A stretch of DNA of 64,000 nucleotides from Actinomadura rifamycini DSM 43936 (GCF_000425065.1 NZ_AULB01000033.1:1-64000), one strand, 5' to 3'; counted from the stretch's first letter, positions 1 to 8,928 are shown. A program made the numbers and translations. Notes: generated from the letters alone by a model not told the origin.

Positions 1-285
1 GATCCGCCCCGTCCGCCAAGACGAGCCCGCACCGCAGGCCGCGGTCTTCCCGGCCTGGCTGCGCCAGCGCATCGAGGCGGTGATCTGGACCCTGAAGAAC
101 CAGCTCGGACTGGAACGCCACGCCGCACGCACCACCGAAGGACTCTGGACACGCCTGTGCCAGCGCATCTGCGCCCTCAACGCCGCCATCTGGCACAACT
201 GGCTGATCGGCGCCCCGGTCAAGCGGTCACTGATCGCATACGACCACTGACCGGGGACACTCAACAACCCCCATCAACGATCTGA
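1..285 (+). mobile_element. Right end of an insertion sequence
   Basis: This stretch holds the 3' end of a transposase gene followed by about 35 bases of non-coding sequence, after which recognisable protein-kinase coding sequence starts. The right boundary is inferred from where kinase homology resumes (around 282-288). The left end is outside the window, so terminal inverted repeats and target duplication cannot be checked. Confidence 0.6.
2..250 (+). CDS. Transposase, C-terminal part (IS982/IS5-like, DDE type)
   Basis: Partial gene, open at the left edge of the window and ending at TGA 248-250 (82 residues visible). The readable protein contains the segments RIEAVIWTLKNQLGLERH and AAIWHNWLIGAPVKRSL, which I recognise as the C-terminus of DDE transposases common in actinomycete insertion sequences. 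The glutamate in the RIEAVIWTLK helix is a plausible third acidic residue of the DDE triad. The family assignment (IS982-like) is from memory of similar actinobacterial proteins and is less certain than the transposase call. It lies directly upstream of a headless kinase gene, so this copy probably disrupted that gene. Confidence 0.7.
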   Translation: MRPVRQDEPAPQAAVFPAWLRQRIEAVIWTLKNQLGLERHAARTTEGLWTRLCQRICALNAAIWHNWLIGAPVKRSLIAYDH

Positions 286-293
286 GCCCCGCG

Positions 294-2003
294 ATGCTGC
301 ACGGCGTCGCGATCGGCGTCGCCGCCGCGCTCGTCGCGATCCACCGCGCCGGGCTCGTCCACCGCGACCTCAAGCCCGGCAACGTCCTGCTGTCGATCAC
401 CGGGCCGCGCGTCATCGACTTCGGCATCGCCCGCGCCCTCGACGAGACCGACCACCACACCGGCACGGGGCAGCTCATCGGGACGCCCGGGTGGATCGCC
501 CCCGAGCAGATCACCGGACGGGAGGTCACTCCCGCGGCGGACGTGTTCGCGTGGGGCTGCCTCGTCGCGTACGCGGCCACCGGCGGCAACCCGTTCGGGC
601 GCGGATCGTTCGAGCTGCTGTCCGCGCGCGTGCTGCACGCCGAGCCGACGGTCGGGAACCTGCCGGACCCGCTCGGCGGGCTCGTCCGCGCCGCGCTGAG
701 CAAGGAGCCCGCGCACCGGCCCGCCGCCCGCGACCTGCTGCTGGCGCTCGCCGGGGGCGACACCGACGCGGACGCCGCCACCGCGCTCGACGCGCGCCCG
801 GCGCTCCGGGACGCCCGTCCGGACGTGCCCGCGGACGCGGAGGCGGCGCCGGAGCCGCCGAACACCGCGCTACCGAACACTGCGCTACCGAACACCGGGC
901 TGCCGAACACCGGGCTGCCGAACACCGTGCCGCCGACCACCCCGCCGACCCTGCCGTCCGCCGGGTCCGCGGCGACCGGGACGACCGGGACGACCGGGGG
1001 GCACCGGCTGCCCGAGCTGCCGCCGCTCGTCCCGCCCGCGTTCGTCCCGCCGCCTGCGGCGCCGCCCGCACCGCCCGAGCCGCCGCGGCGGCTCGGGCGG
1101 ACGCTCGCGGTGGCGGCGGCGGTCGCGCTCGTCGCGGCGGTGTCGGCGGTCGGGGTGCTGGAGTGGCGGTCGTCGCTGCCGCCGGACGATCCGCTGCTCG
1201 TCGCGGTCGGACTGGACGAGGGCTGCGCCGACGCGATCGGCCTGCACGTCCCCGGGGCGGACGGCCCGAAGCGGCTCGTGTCCGAGGTGTGGTGCGTCCA
1301 GAACCCGCAGTGGTCGCCCGACCGCGCCCGCATCGCCTTCACCCGGTCGGACTCCGCGGGGCACTCGGCGTGGACGATGAACCGCGACGGCACCGGCCTC
1401 CGGAAGGTCGTCGACATGGCGGGTCCCGCCACGTCGTGGACCCCGGACGGCGCCGGGCTGACCTACGTCGGCGAGCGGGACGGCCGCGAGGGCGTCTTCA
1501 CCGCCGCCGCGGCGACCGGGAAGATCGAGCAGGTCGCGACGGTGCGGAAGGGCGACGCGCGGTTCCACGACCCGGCGTGGTCGTCCACGGGGCTGCTGGC
1601 GTTCTCCTACCGCGAGGACGACGGCCCCCCGCGCCTCCACATCGTCGACCCGGCCGCGCCGGAGGAGTGGCGCGCGGTGACGCCCGACGGGGTGGACGCA
1701 CGCGCGCCGTCCTGGTCGCCGGACGGCTCGACGATCGCCTACACCGCCCTGGAGCCCGGGATGCGGGACGGCGGCCCGGAGAACCGCGACATCTGGCTCA
1801 TCAGCGCGAAGGGGTCGCCGAACCGCCGCGAGCTGGACGTGCCGGGAAGCGCCGTCCACCCCACGTGGTCGCCCGACGGCCGGTGGATCTGCTACGTCCA
1901 CGACGGGGAGGACGTCCGGGCGGCGCGGACGAACGGCGACGACGACCGCTCGCTGGCCCCCGAGGGCGACTCCGGGACGATCACCATGCCCGACTGGTCG
2001 TGA
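294..2003 (+). pseudogene. Ser/Thr protein kinase with C-terminal beta-propeller, N-lobe missing
   Basis: The sequence from the first ATG begins inside the kinase C-lobe. HRDLKPGN (residues 23-30) is the catalytic loop, DFGIA (42-46) the magnesium loop and GTPGWIAPEQ (about 63-72) the activation segment. The glycine-rich loop and ATP-anchoring lysine that must precede them are absent. A Pro-rich linker with five PNTxx repeats follows, then one membrane segment (about 265-289), then TolB/WD40-like repeats (about 300-569) with motifs such as PQWSPDRARIAF. Such kinases normally sit in the membrane with an external sensor propeller. The open frame continues upstream only into IS sequence, so I read this as a gene beheaded by the insertion sequence and not an active kinase. 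A truncated product could still be made. Confidence 0.8.
858..932 (+). repeat. Five 15-bp tandem repeats in kinase linker
   Basis: Five consecutive 15-base units encode PNTAL, PNTAL, PNTGL, PNTGL and PNTVP in the juxtamembrane linker of the kinase-like gene. The units are in frame, so copy-number change would lengthen or shorten the linker without a frameshift. Confidence 0.85.
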
Positions 2004-2009
2004 CGCCCG

Positions 2010-2939
2010 TCAGGCGGTGAGGGCGTCGAGGCGCTCCAGGATGACGCCCTCGCGGAGCGCCCACGGGCACACCTCGAGCTCGGTGAGGCCGAACAGGTCC
2101 ATGGCGGCGTCGGCGACGACGGCGCCCGCGGCGAGCTGCGGGGCGCGCCGCTCGGACACGCCGGGCAGTTCGGCGCGCTCGGCCGCGGGCATCTTCGCGA
2201 GCCGCTCGGCCCACTCGGTGACGTCGGCGCCGCCGAGCACCCGCCGCTGGAACGGTCCCTCGGACGTCGGCGCGGCGCCGCCGATGCGGGCGAGCTGCTT
2301 GAACGTCTTGGACGTCGCGACGGCGTGGTCGGGCGGCCCGTAGCGGGCGACGTCGCCGACGTGCCGGGCGATCTCCGCGCGGACGTGCCGGCGCAGCTTG
2401 CGCACCTCGTCGGGGGGCGGCGGGTCGCCGGTGAACCAGTCGCGGGTGAGGCGGCCCGCGCCGAGCGGCAGCGAGAACGCGGCGTCGGGCTCCTCGTCGA
2501 TCCCGACGGCGATCTCCAGGGAGCCGCCGCCGATGTCGACGACCAGCAGCCGCCCCGAGGACCAGCCGAACCACCGGCGGACGGCGAGGAACGTCAGCCG
2601 CGCCTCGTCCTCGCCGGACAGCGACTCGATGCCGACCGCCTTCTCCTCCCGGATGCGGGCCAGCACCTCCTCGCCGTTCGCGGCGTCGCGGACGGCCGAG
2701 GTGGCGAACGCGACGAGGTCCTCGACGCCCTTGTCCTCGGCGATCTGCAGCGCCTCGTCGACGAACTCGCGCAGCAGCTTCTCGCCCTCTTTGGAGAGCC
2801 GGTCGCCCTCCTCCAGATGTGCGGCGAGCCGCAGTTCCGCCTTGTGGGAGTATGCGGGAAGCGGGCGCGCCCCCCGGTGGGCGTCCACCACCAGCAGGTG
2901 GACGGTGTTCGAGCCCACGTCCAGCACGCCGAGTCTCAT
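2010..2939 (-). CDS. ppx: Exopolyphosphatase / pppGpp phosphatase (Ppx/GppA family)
   Basis: The 309-residue protein belongs to the Ppx/GppA family of the ASKHA fold, which hydrolyses terminal phosphate of polyphosphate or pppGpp. It starts with MRLGVLDVGSNTVHLLVVDA, the phosphate-binding loop 1. TSAVRDA lies at about residues 80-86, the conserved acidic patch at SGEDEA (about 108-113) and the second phosphate loop DIGGGS at about 135-140. The length matches the short actinobacterial Ppx type (about 310 residues) that lacks the C-terminal HD domain. The ATG at 2937-2939 is preceded by a G-run that can serve as ribosome site. Longer upstream starts would add a low-complexity tail with no family resemblance. 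The gene is convergent with the kinase remnant. Which substrate dominates cannot be told from sequence. Confidence 0.9.
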   Translation of the reverse strand: MRLGVLDVGSNTVHLLVVDAHRGARPLPAYSHKAELRLAAHLEEGDRLSKEGEKLLREFVDEALQIAEDKGVEDLVAFATSAVRDAANGEEVLARIREEKAVGIESLSGEDEARLTFLAVRRWFGWSSGRLLVVDIGGGSLEIAVGIDEEPDAAFSLPLGAGRLTRDWFTGDPPPPDEVRKLRRHVRAEIARHVGDVARYGPPDHAVATSKTFKQLARIGGAAPTSEGPFQRRVLGGADVTEWAERLAKMPAAERAELPGVSERRAPQLAAGAVVADAAMDLFGLTELEVCPWALREGVILERLDALTA

Positions 2940-3026
2940 GCCCCCGAAAATATCGGACACCGTCCGGCACGAACCGGCGGAGGGCGGACAAAGCGCGTAC
3001 GAAAAGGGATGGAAGTCCCTAGCCGA

Positions 3027-3039
3027 TAGGCTGGCGACC
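3027..3039 (+). promoter_or_regulatory. Leaderless -10 element for PH-domain gene
   Basis: TAGGCT (3027-3032) lies exactly 7 bases before the ATG at 3040, and no Shine-Dalgarno sequence is present. This spacing places the transcript start at the start codon, the usual arrangement of actinobacterial leaderless mRNAs. The same ten bases TAGGCTGGCG occur before the gene at 54037. Confidence 0.45.
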
Positions 3040-3468
3040 ATGGCGGAACGGGAATGGCGGGTGCCCGTGGCGCAGGCGGCGGCGAAGTGGGCCGCGGCCG
3101 TCGCCGTCGCCGCCCTGGCCGCCGTGTCGGCCGACGACCGCCAGTTCCTGCTGCTCGCCGCCGCGGCGGCGGTCGGGCTGGCCGCCCTCGCGCTGCGCGA
3201 CGTCCTCGCCCCCGTGCGGGTCGCGGCCGACACCGCGGGCGTCACCGTGGTGGCGGGCTACGCGGGGCGGCGGCGGATCCCGTGGGGCGAGGTCGCGGCC
3301 GTCCGGGTGGACGAGCGGCGGCGGCTGCTGCTCGGCACCCGCTTGCTGGAGATCGAGACGGCCGACGACCTGCACCTGTTCAGCCGGTTCGACCTGGGCG
3401 CCGAGGTCGACGACGTCGCCGCCGCCCTCGGCGCGCTGCGTCAGGGCAGCTCGTCCGGGGTCGGGTAG
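3040..3468 (+). CDS. Membrane-anchored PH-domain protein
   Basis: The 142-residue protein has two closely spaced hydrophobic helices (about residues 12-50), then a small beta-rich domain (about 55-135) with GVTVVAGYAGRRRIPWGEV, typical of bacterial PH domains in small actinobacterial membrane proteins (the Cfp6/low-molecular-weight-antigen-6 type). Function is unknown; such proteins sit in the cytoplasmic membrane with the PH domain probably inside. The ATG at 3040 is chosen because it follows a leaderless -10 element by 7 bases. The gene diverges from ppx, and its 3' end overlaps the ribokinase stop by 28 bases in convergent orientation. Confidence 0.75.
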   Translation: MAEREWRVPVAQAAAKWAAAVAVAALAAVSADDRQFLLLAAAAAVGLAALALRDVLAPVRVAADTAGVTVVAGYAGRRRIPWGEVAAVRVDERRRLLLGTRLLEIETADDLHLFSRFDLGAEVDDVAAALGALRQGSSSGVG

Positions 3469-4331
3469 GACGGCTGCGCGCCCGGCCGCCGGACCGCTGC
3501 GGCGCCCGCCCGCGCGGCGTACGCGGCGGCCTCCCGCAGGCCGTCGCCGCGCGCCAGCCGGAGGCACAGCGCGGCGGTGAACGCGTCGCCCGCGCCGGTG
3601 GTGTCCACGGCCTCGACCCGCGGGGACGGGACGGCCGCCGTGCCGGACGCGTCGGCGACCAGCACGCCGTCGGCGCCGAGGGTGACGACGACCGAGCGGG
3701 GCCCGCGCTCCAGCAGGGCCCGCGCCATCGCGGCGGGCTCCCCGGGCTCCCCGCCGCCGAGCAGGTACGCCGCCTCGTGCTCGTTGACGACGAGCGGGTC
3801 GCACAGGGCGAGCAGGTCGGTCGGGACGGGCGCGGGCGGCGACAGGTTCAGCACGACCCGGCCGCCCGCCTCCGCGGCGGTGCGGGCGGCGGCCTGCACC
3901 GCCGGGAGCGGCACCTCGAGCTGGAACGACACGACGGCCGCGCCCGCGATCATGTCGCGGGCGGCGGCGACGTCGGCCGGGGAGACCCGGGCGTTGGCCC
4001 CGGGCGACACGATGATGCTGTTGTCGCCGTCCGGGCCGATGGTGATCAGCGCGACGCCGTTCGGGCCGGGCGTCGTGGTGAGGTGGGCGAGGTCGACGCC
4101 GTCGGCGGCGAGCGCGTCCCGCAGCAGGCGGCCGTGGCCGTCGTCGCCGACCCGGCCGACGATCCCGGTGCGGGCGCCGAGCCGCGCGGCGGCGACCGCC
4201 TGGTTGGCGCCCTTGCCGCCCGGATGGACGGCCAGGTCGGAGCCCAGCACGGTCTCCCCCGGCGCGGGCCGCCGGTCCACGGTGACCACGAGGTCGGCGT
4301 TGACCGAGCCGACGACGACGACTTCCCACAT
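3441..4331 (-). CDS. rbsK: Ribokinase (PfkB family)
   Basis: This PfkB-family sugar kinase of about 296 residues probably makes ribose 5-phosphate from ribose and ATP. GGKGANQAVAAARLG near residue 40 is PfkB signature 1, and DTTGAGDAF (about residue 242) carries the catalytic aspartate and anion hole. NEHEA in the middle is the magnesium/phosphate-coordinating motif of ribokinases. Either GTG 4334 or ATG 4331 could start translation: GGAGGA lies 5 bases before the former and 8 before the latter. It is the last gene of the leftward rbs operon, 18 bases after the permease fusion. Other pentose substrates cannot be excluded, but the context favours ribose. No rbsD mutarotase gene is nearby. Confidence 0.9.
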   Translation of the reverse strand: MWEVVVVGSVNADLVVTVDRRPAPGETVLGSDLAVHPGGKGANQAVAAARLGARTGIVGRVGDDGHGRLLRDALAADGVDLAHLTTTPGPNGVALITIGPDGDNSIIVSPGANARVSPADVAAARDMIAGAAVVSFQLEVPLPAVQAAARTAAEAGGRVVLNLSPPAPVPTDLLALCDPLVVNEHEAAYLLGGGEPGEPAAMARALLERGPRSVVVTLGADGVLVADASGTAAVPSPRVEAVDTTGAGDAFTAALCLRLARGDGLREAAAYAARAGAAAVRRPGAQPSYPTPDELP

Positions 4332-4349
4332 CACGGTGCTCCTCCGGCC

Positions 4350-6293
4350 TCAGTCGGTGACGAACTGCTGCGCGTTCTCACGGGTGGCGATCTTGACGGG
4401 CACCGGCGCGTCGGCCGGGACGTCCTCGCCGCCCGCCGCCTTCAGCGCGCTCTCCACGGCCATCTTCCCGAGCAGCCGCGGCTGCTGCGCGACGGTCGCG
4501 TTCATGCTGCCGTTCCGCACCGCCTCGATGCCCTCCGGGGTGCCGTCGAACGCGACGACCTTGACGTCGCCGCCCGCCCGGTCGCCGAGCGCCTTGATCG
4601 CGCCGAGCGCCATCTCGTCGTTCTCGGCGAACACGCCCGTGATGTCCGGGTGGGACTGGAGCAGGTTCGTCATGACGTTCAGGCCCTTGGTGCGGTCGAA
4701 GTCCGCGGGCTGCTTGGCGACGACCTCGATGCCGGGGTGCTCCGCGATGCCCTCGGCGAAGCCCTGCCCGCGCTCGCGGGACGCCGACGTGCCCGGCTGC
4801 CCCTGCAGGATCACGATGCGGCCCTCGCCGCCGAGCTGCCGCGCCGTCTCCTCGGCCGCGAGCCTGCCGCCCGCGACGTTGTCGGACGCGACGAGCTGCG
4901 CGACGTCGGCGCCGTTGACCGTCCGGTCCGCGGCGATCACCGGGATGCCGGCCCGGTTCGCGGCCTGCGCCGCGGGCGCGGCGGCGTCGGAGTCGACCGG
5001 GTTGACGATGATCGCCTCCATGCCCTGGCTCGCGTAGTTCTGCACCTGGTTGACCTGCTGCGACGCGTCGTTCTGCGCGTCCGAGACGGTCAGGTCGACA
5101 CCGAGCCGCTTCGCCTCGGCCTGCGCGCCGTCGCGGAACTGCACGAAGAACGGGTTGTTGAGGGTGGAGACCGAAAGCCCGATCTTGGTGCCGCCGCCGG
5201 CGGCTCCGCCGCCGTTGCCGCCGGTCAGGGCGAGGCCGGCGGAGAGCGCGACGATCACCGCGACGGCCGCGCCGCCGCCCGCCCAGAACGTCCGGGGGCC
5301 GAACTTCACGCCCCGGCGCCGGACGGTGTCCAGCAGCACGGCGAGCGCGATGACGACGCCGATGACGACCTGCTGCCAGAACGCCGACACCGACAGGAGG
5401 TTCAGGCCGTTGCGCAGCACCGCCAGGATGAGCGCGCCGACCAGGGTGCCGAACGCGCGGCCCTTGCCGCCCGACAGGCTCGCGCCGCCGATGACGACCG
5501 CCGCGATCGCGTCCAGCTCGTAGCCTTCGGCGGCCTGCGGCTGCGCGGACGCCAGCCGCGACGCGAGGACGATGCCCGCGACGGCCGCGAACGCGCCCGA
5601 CAGGGCGTAGGTGACGAGCTTCTGCCGGTCGACGCGGATGCCGGACAGCCGCGCGGCCTCCTCGTTGCCGCCGATCGCGTACATCGCGCGGCCGCTGTAG
5701 GTGCGGGCGAGGATCAGCGCGGTCAGCAGCCCCATCACGATCATGACGAGGACGGGGACGGGCAGGTACTCGCCGATCGTGTCGCCGAGGCGGGTGACCG
5801 CGCCGGGGAACGCGATCGGGCTGCCGTCGGAGATGACCAGGGCGAGGCCCCGGGCGATGCCGAGCATCGCGAGCGTCGCGATGAACGGCGGCAGCTTGCC
5901 GTAGGTGATCAGCACCCCGTTGACGAGCCCGGCCGCGAGCCCCGCCGCGACCGCGAGCACGAGCGCGACCGGCCACGGCATGCCCTGCCCGGTGGCCGTC
6001 CAGGCCAGGACCACCGCCGACAGCGCGGCGACCGAGCCGACCGACAGGTCGATCCCGGCGGTGACGATCACGAACGTGGCGCCGAACGCCAGGATCGCGA
6101 CGACCGCGGCCTGGACGCCCACGTTCAGCAGGTTCGTCACCGTGAGGAAGTCGTCGGAGGCGACGGCGAGGGCCAGCACCAGGATCACCAGGCCGGCCAG
6201 CGCGCCGTTCTCGCCCAGCAGCCGCGCGGCGGTGCGCAGCGCGCCGCCGTCCCGCTCTCCCTCCGGCCGCTTGCGCAAGGTTTCAGTGGACAT
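4350..6293 (-). CDS. Ribose ABC transporter permease fused to its substrate-binding protein
   Basis: A single 647-residue chain carries two components that are usually separate. Residues about 30-325 are an RbsC-type permease with AGIDLSVGSVAAL (79-91) and the EAA-like loop NEEAARLSGI (210-219) that contacts the ATPase. An additional hydrophobic helix (about 337-358) and a Gly-rich linker (359-368) follow. From about residue 370, KIGLSVSTLNNPFF starts a periplasmic-binding-protein fold with NVAGG, FAENDEMALGA and VVAFDGTPEG, the RbsB hallmarks. There is no lipobox or signal peptide before the binding domain; the extra helix would put it outside the membrane. The frame is continuous and no internal stop or start with a strong ribosome site separates the halves, so I treat it as a genuine fusion. 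It lies between the ATPase and ribokinase genes. The ATG at 6293 has GGGAG upstream. Confidence 0.92.
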   Translation of the reverse strand: MSTETLRKRPEGERDGGALRTAARLLGENGALAGLVILVLALAVASDDFLTVTNLLNVGVQAAVVAILAFGATFVIVTAGIDLSVGSVAALSAVVLAWTATGQGMPWPVALVLAVAAGLAAGLVNGVLITYGKLPPFIATLAMLGIARGLALVISDGSPIAFPGAVTRLGDTIGEYLPVPVLVMIVMGLLTALILARTYSGRAMYAIGGNEEAARLSGIRVDRQKLVTYALSGAFAAVAGIVLASRLASAQPQAAEGYELDAIAAVVIGGASLSGGKGRAFGTLVGALILAVLRNGLNLLSVSAFWQQVVIGVVIALAVLLDTVRRRGVKFGPRTFWAGGGAAVAVIVALSAGLALTGGNGGGAAGGGTKIGLSVSTLNNPFFVQFRDGAQAEAKRLGVDLTVSDAQNDASQQVNQVQNYASQGMEAIIVNPVDSDAAAPAAQAANRAGIPVIAADRTVNGADVAQLVASDNVAGGRLAAEETARQLGGEGRIVILQGQPGTSASRERGQGFAEGIAEHPGIEVVAKQPADFDRTKGLNVMTNLLQSHPDITGVFAENDEMALGAIKALGDRAGGDVKVVAFDGTPEGIEAVRNGSMNATVAQQPRLLGKMAVESALKAAGGEDVPADAPVPVKIATRENAQQFVTD

Positions 6294-6311
6294 CGCTACT
6301 CCCAGACAAGT

Positions 6312-7823
6312 TCATTCCGCCACGTCGCCCTGGCCCGATACGGCCAGTGCCATGACCGCGTCCTGCGTCGCCTCGCCCGCCGGCAGCTCGCCGGCGATCC
6401 CGCCCCGCGCCATCACGAGGATCCGGTCGCTCATCCCCAGCACCTCGGGGAGGTCGCTGGAAATCATCAGCACCGCGTGCCCGGAGGCGGTGAGGTCGTT
6501 GACCAGCCGGTAGATCTCGACCTTCGCGCCGACGTCGATGCCGCGCGTCGGCTCGTCCAGGATCAGGACCTTCGCGTCGGCCAGCAGCCACTTGCCGATC
6601 ACGACCTTCTGCTGGTTGCCGCCCGACAGGGTGCGGACCTCCTGGGCGAGCCCGCTCATCCGCACGTTGAGCCGCCCCGCGATCTCGCCCGCGCCGCGCC
6701 GCTGCCCGGCGCGGTCGACGACGCCGCCGCGGCTGGCGCGGCCCAGCGTGACCAGGCCGAGGTTCTCCTGCACGTCGGCGCCGAGGACGAGCCCCTGCCC
6801 CTTGCGGTCCTCGGGGACGAGCCCGAGCCCCGCCCTCATCGCGGCCTGCACGTCGCCGGGCGGCAGCGCGCGGCCGTCCACCCGGACCTCGCCGGCGTCC
6901 GGGCGGTCCGCGCCGAAGACCGCGCGGGCGACCTCGGTGCGGCCCGCGCCGACCAGCCCGGCGAGCCCGACGACCTCGCCCGCGCGGACCTCGAACGAGA
7001 CGTCCCGGAAGACGCCAGCGCGGGTCAGGCCGCGGACCTCGAGCAGGGCCGGGCCCGGCTCGGTGCGCTCGCGCGGGTACTGCGCGTCGATCGGGCGGCC
7101 GACCATCAGCCGGACGAGCTCGTCCTCGGGGGTGTCGGCGGGCACCTCGGCGACCGAGCGGCCGTCCCGCAGGACGGTCACGCGGTCGCCGATCCGGGGG
7201 ATCTCCTCCAGGTGGTGCGTGATGAAGATGACCGCCACGCCCTCGTCGCGGAGCCGGGCGACGATCTCGAACAGCCGGTCGACCTCGCCGGTGGTGAGGA
7301 CGGCCGTCGGCTCGTCCATGATCAGCACCCGGGCGTCCTGGCCCAGCGCCTTCGCGATCTCCACCATCTGGCTGCGGGCGATGCCGAGCCCCGCCATCCG
7401 GTCGGTCGGCTCCGCGGCGACGCCCACGCGCGCCAGCAGGTCGCGGGCGGCGGCGTTCATCGCGCGCCGGTCGACGAGCCCGAAGCGGCGCGGCGGCCGG
7501 CCGAGGAAGAGGTTCTCGGCGACCGACAGCTCGGGGACGAGGTTGAACTCCTGGTAGATGGTCGCGATGCCGAGGTCCTCGGCGTCCTGCGCGGAGCGGA
7601 TCCGCACCGGCCGGCCGTCCACCTCGATCGCGCCCTCGTCGGGCCGGTGCGCGCCGGACAGCGTCTTGATCAGCGTGCTCTTCCCGGCGCCGTTCTCGCC
7701 GAGCAGCACGTGGACCTCGCCGGGGCGCAGCGCGAAGTCCACGCCGTCCAGCGCCACCACGCCGGGGAACGTCTTGCGCAGGCCCCGGACGCGCAGGATC
7801 TCACCGTCGTCTGCACTGCTCAT
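6312..7823 (-). CDS. rbsA: Ribose ABC transporter ATP-binding protein (two-cassette)
   Basis: The 503-residue protein has two ABC cassettes, as in RbsA/XylG. The first has Walker A GENGAGKST (about residues 38-46), LGIARSQMVEIAKAL near the signature region and Walker B VLIMDEPTA. The second has the degenerate Walker A typical of the family (GLVGAGRTEVAR), signature LSGGNQQKV and Walker B VLILDEPTRGIDVG. It powers import through the downstream permease fusion. Its ATG overlaps the TGA of the upstream LacI gene in an ATGA (7820-7823), so the two are translationally coupled. A GGGAGG sits about 10 bases upstream. Confidence 0.93.
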   Translation of the reverse strand: MSSADDGEILRVRGLRKTFPGVVALDGVDFALRPGEVHVLLGENGAGKSTLIKTLSGAHRPDEGAIEVDGRPVRIRSAQDAEDLGIATIYQEFNLVPELSVAENLFLGRPPRRFGLVDRRAMNAAARDLLARVGVAAEPTDRMAGLGIARSQMVEIAKALGQDARVLIMDEPTAVLTTGEVDRLFEIVARLRDEGVAVIFITHHLEEIPRIGDRVTVLRDGRSVAEVPADTPEDELVRLMVGRPIDAQYPRERTEPGPALLEVRGLTRAGVFRDVSFEVRAGEVVGLAGLVGAGRTEVARAVFGADRPDAGEVRVDGRALPPGDVQAAMRAGLGLVPEDRKGQGLVLGADVQENLGLVTLGRASRGGVVDRAGQRRGAGEIAGRLNVRMSGLAQEVRTLSGGNQQKVVIGKWLLADAKVLILDEPTRGIDVGAKVEIYRLVNDLTASGHAVLMISSDLPEVLGMSDRILVMARGGIAGELPAGEATQDAVMALAVSGQGDVAE

Positions 7824-8890
7824 CGCGGGCGCCTCCCTTCGGTCTCGTCGGATCCCTGTTCGTGCTCTGCGGCCGGTGCGCCGGGCCCGGCGGGCCCGGC
7901 GGGCTCTCCGCAGGAGCGGCGCACCACCAGCCGCGCGTCCAGCACCACCGGCTCCACCGGGCGGCCGTCGATGCGGTCCAGCAGCGCCCGGACCGCGCGG
8001 CGGCCGAGGTCCTGCACCGGCTGGCCGATCGCGGTGAGCGGCGGGTCGAGATGGGTGAACCAGGGGACGTCGTCGTAGGACGCCAGCGCGACGTCCCCCG
8101 GGATCGCGAGGCCCCGCGCGCGGATCTCGTCCAGCGCGCCGAGGGCCATGAGGTTGTCCCCCGCGAAGATCGCCTCGGGGGGTTCGGGCAGGTCGAGCAG
8201 CCGCGCGGCGCCGGCCCGCCCGCTGGCCGCCTGGAAGTCGCCGGCCTGCACGTAGTCGGGGCGGACGGGGAGCCCGCACGCGCGCAGCGCGGCGGTGAAC
8301 GCCTCCGTGCGCTCCCGGCCGGTCGACAGCAGCGCCGGCCCGGACACGAACGCGATCCGGCGGTGGCCGAGCGCCGCCAGGTGCGCGACCAGCTCGCCGA
8401 TGGCGGCCGTCCCGTCCGCCCGCACGGTGGGGACGTCCAGGCCGGGGAGCGTCCGGTCGAGGAACACCAGCGGGCCGCCGTCGCGGACGACGTCGCGCAC
8501 CAGCGGGGTGACCTCGGCCGTCGGGCACAGCAGCAGGCCGTCCACCCGCTGCTCGAGGAGGGTGCGGACGTAGTGGTCCTGGCGTTCGGCCCGCTCGTCG
8601 GCGTTGCCGATGACCACCGAGTACCCGGCGGCGCGCGCCTCGTCCTCGACCGCGCGGGCCAGTTCGGTGAAGAACGGGTTGAGGATGTCGCCGATGACCA
8701 GGCCGATCGTCCGGGTCGTGTCGGTGCGCAGCGAGCGGGCGACGGCGTTGGGCCGGTAGCCCAGCTCCTCGACGGCCGCCAGCACCCGCGCGCGCGTCTC
8801 CGCCGTCACCCGGGCGCTGTCGTTGAGCACCCGGGAGACCGTCGCGACCGACACGCCCGCACGGCGTGCGACCTCCTTGACGCCGGCCAT
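7820..8890 (-). CDS. rbsR: LacI-family repressor of the ribose operon
   Basis: This 356-residue LacI/GalR regulator has an N-terminal helix-turn-helix (VKEVARRAGVSVATVSRVLN, residues 4-23), a hinge and a periplasmic-binding-protein-like effector domain (TIGLVIGDILNPFFTEL onward). The C-terminal tail after residue 335 is Gly/Pro/Ala-rich and not part of the fold. The ATG at 8890 is preceded by GAGGAGG. As first gene of the rbs operon with LacI-type operators immediately upstream, it is most likely an autoregulating repressor that responds to ribose or a phosphorylated derivative. That effector is inferred only from the neighbours. Confidence 0.88.
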   Translation of the reverse strand: MAGVKEVARRAGVSVATVSRVLNDSARVTAETRARVLAAVEELGYRPNAVARSLRTDTTRTIGLVIGDILNPFFTELARAVEDEARAAGYSVVIGNADERAERQDHYVRTLLEQRVDGLLLCPTAEVTPLVRDVVRDGGPLVFLDRTLPGLDVPTVRADGTAAIGELVAHLAALGHRRIAFVSGPALLSTGRERTEAFTAALRACGLPVRPDYVQAGDFQAASGRAGAARLLDLPEPPEAIFAGDNLMALGALDEIRARGLAIPGDVALASYDDVPWFTHLDPPLTAIGQPVQDLGRRAVRALLDRIDGRPVEPVVLDARLVVRRSCGEPAGPAGPGAPAAEHEQGSDETEGRRPR

Positions 8891-8913
8891 CCCGCCTCCT
8901 CGCGCGTTCGACG

Positions 8914-8928
8914 TGTAATCGTTTTCAC
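8914..8928 (-). promoter_or_regulatory. LacI-type operator overlapping the rbs -10
   Basis: On the minus strand GTGAAAACGATTACA is an imperfect inverted repeat of the LacI-family type, with a strong GTGAAAACG half. It lies 24 bases before the rbsR start and overlaps the proposed -10 hexamer. Confidence 0.55.

Noticed and set aside
2940..3245. N-terminal extension of Ppx (in-frame starts up to 3245)
   Set aside because: The extension is low-complexity Ala/Arg/Ser, antisense to the PH-domain gene, whereas the family's first strand begins at the ATG at 2939.
3054..8078. A 1674-codon open frame on the plus strand opposite the ribose operon, and similar long frames elsewhere
   Set aside because: Its translation is Arg/Gly/Ala/Asp-rich with no family motifs. 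It lies antisense to genes with clear conserved motifs, and long spurious frames are expected at this GC content.
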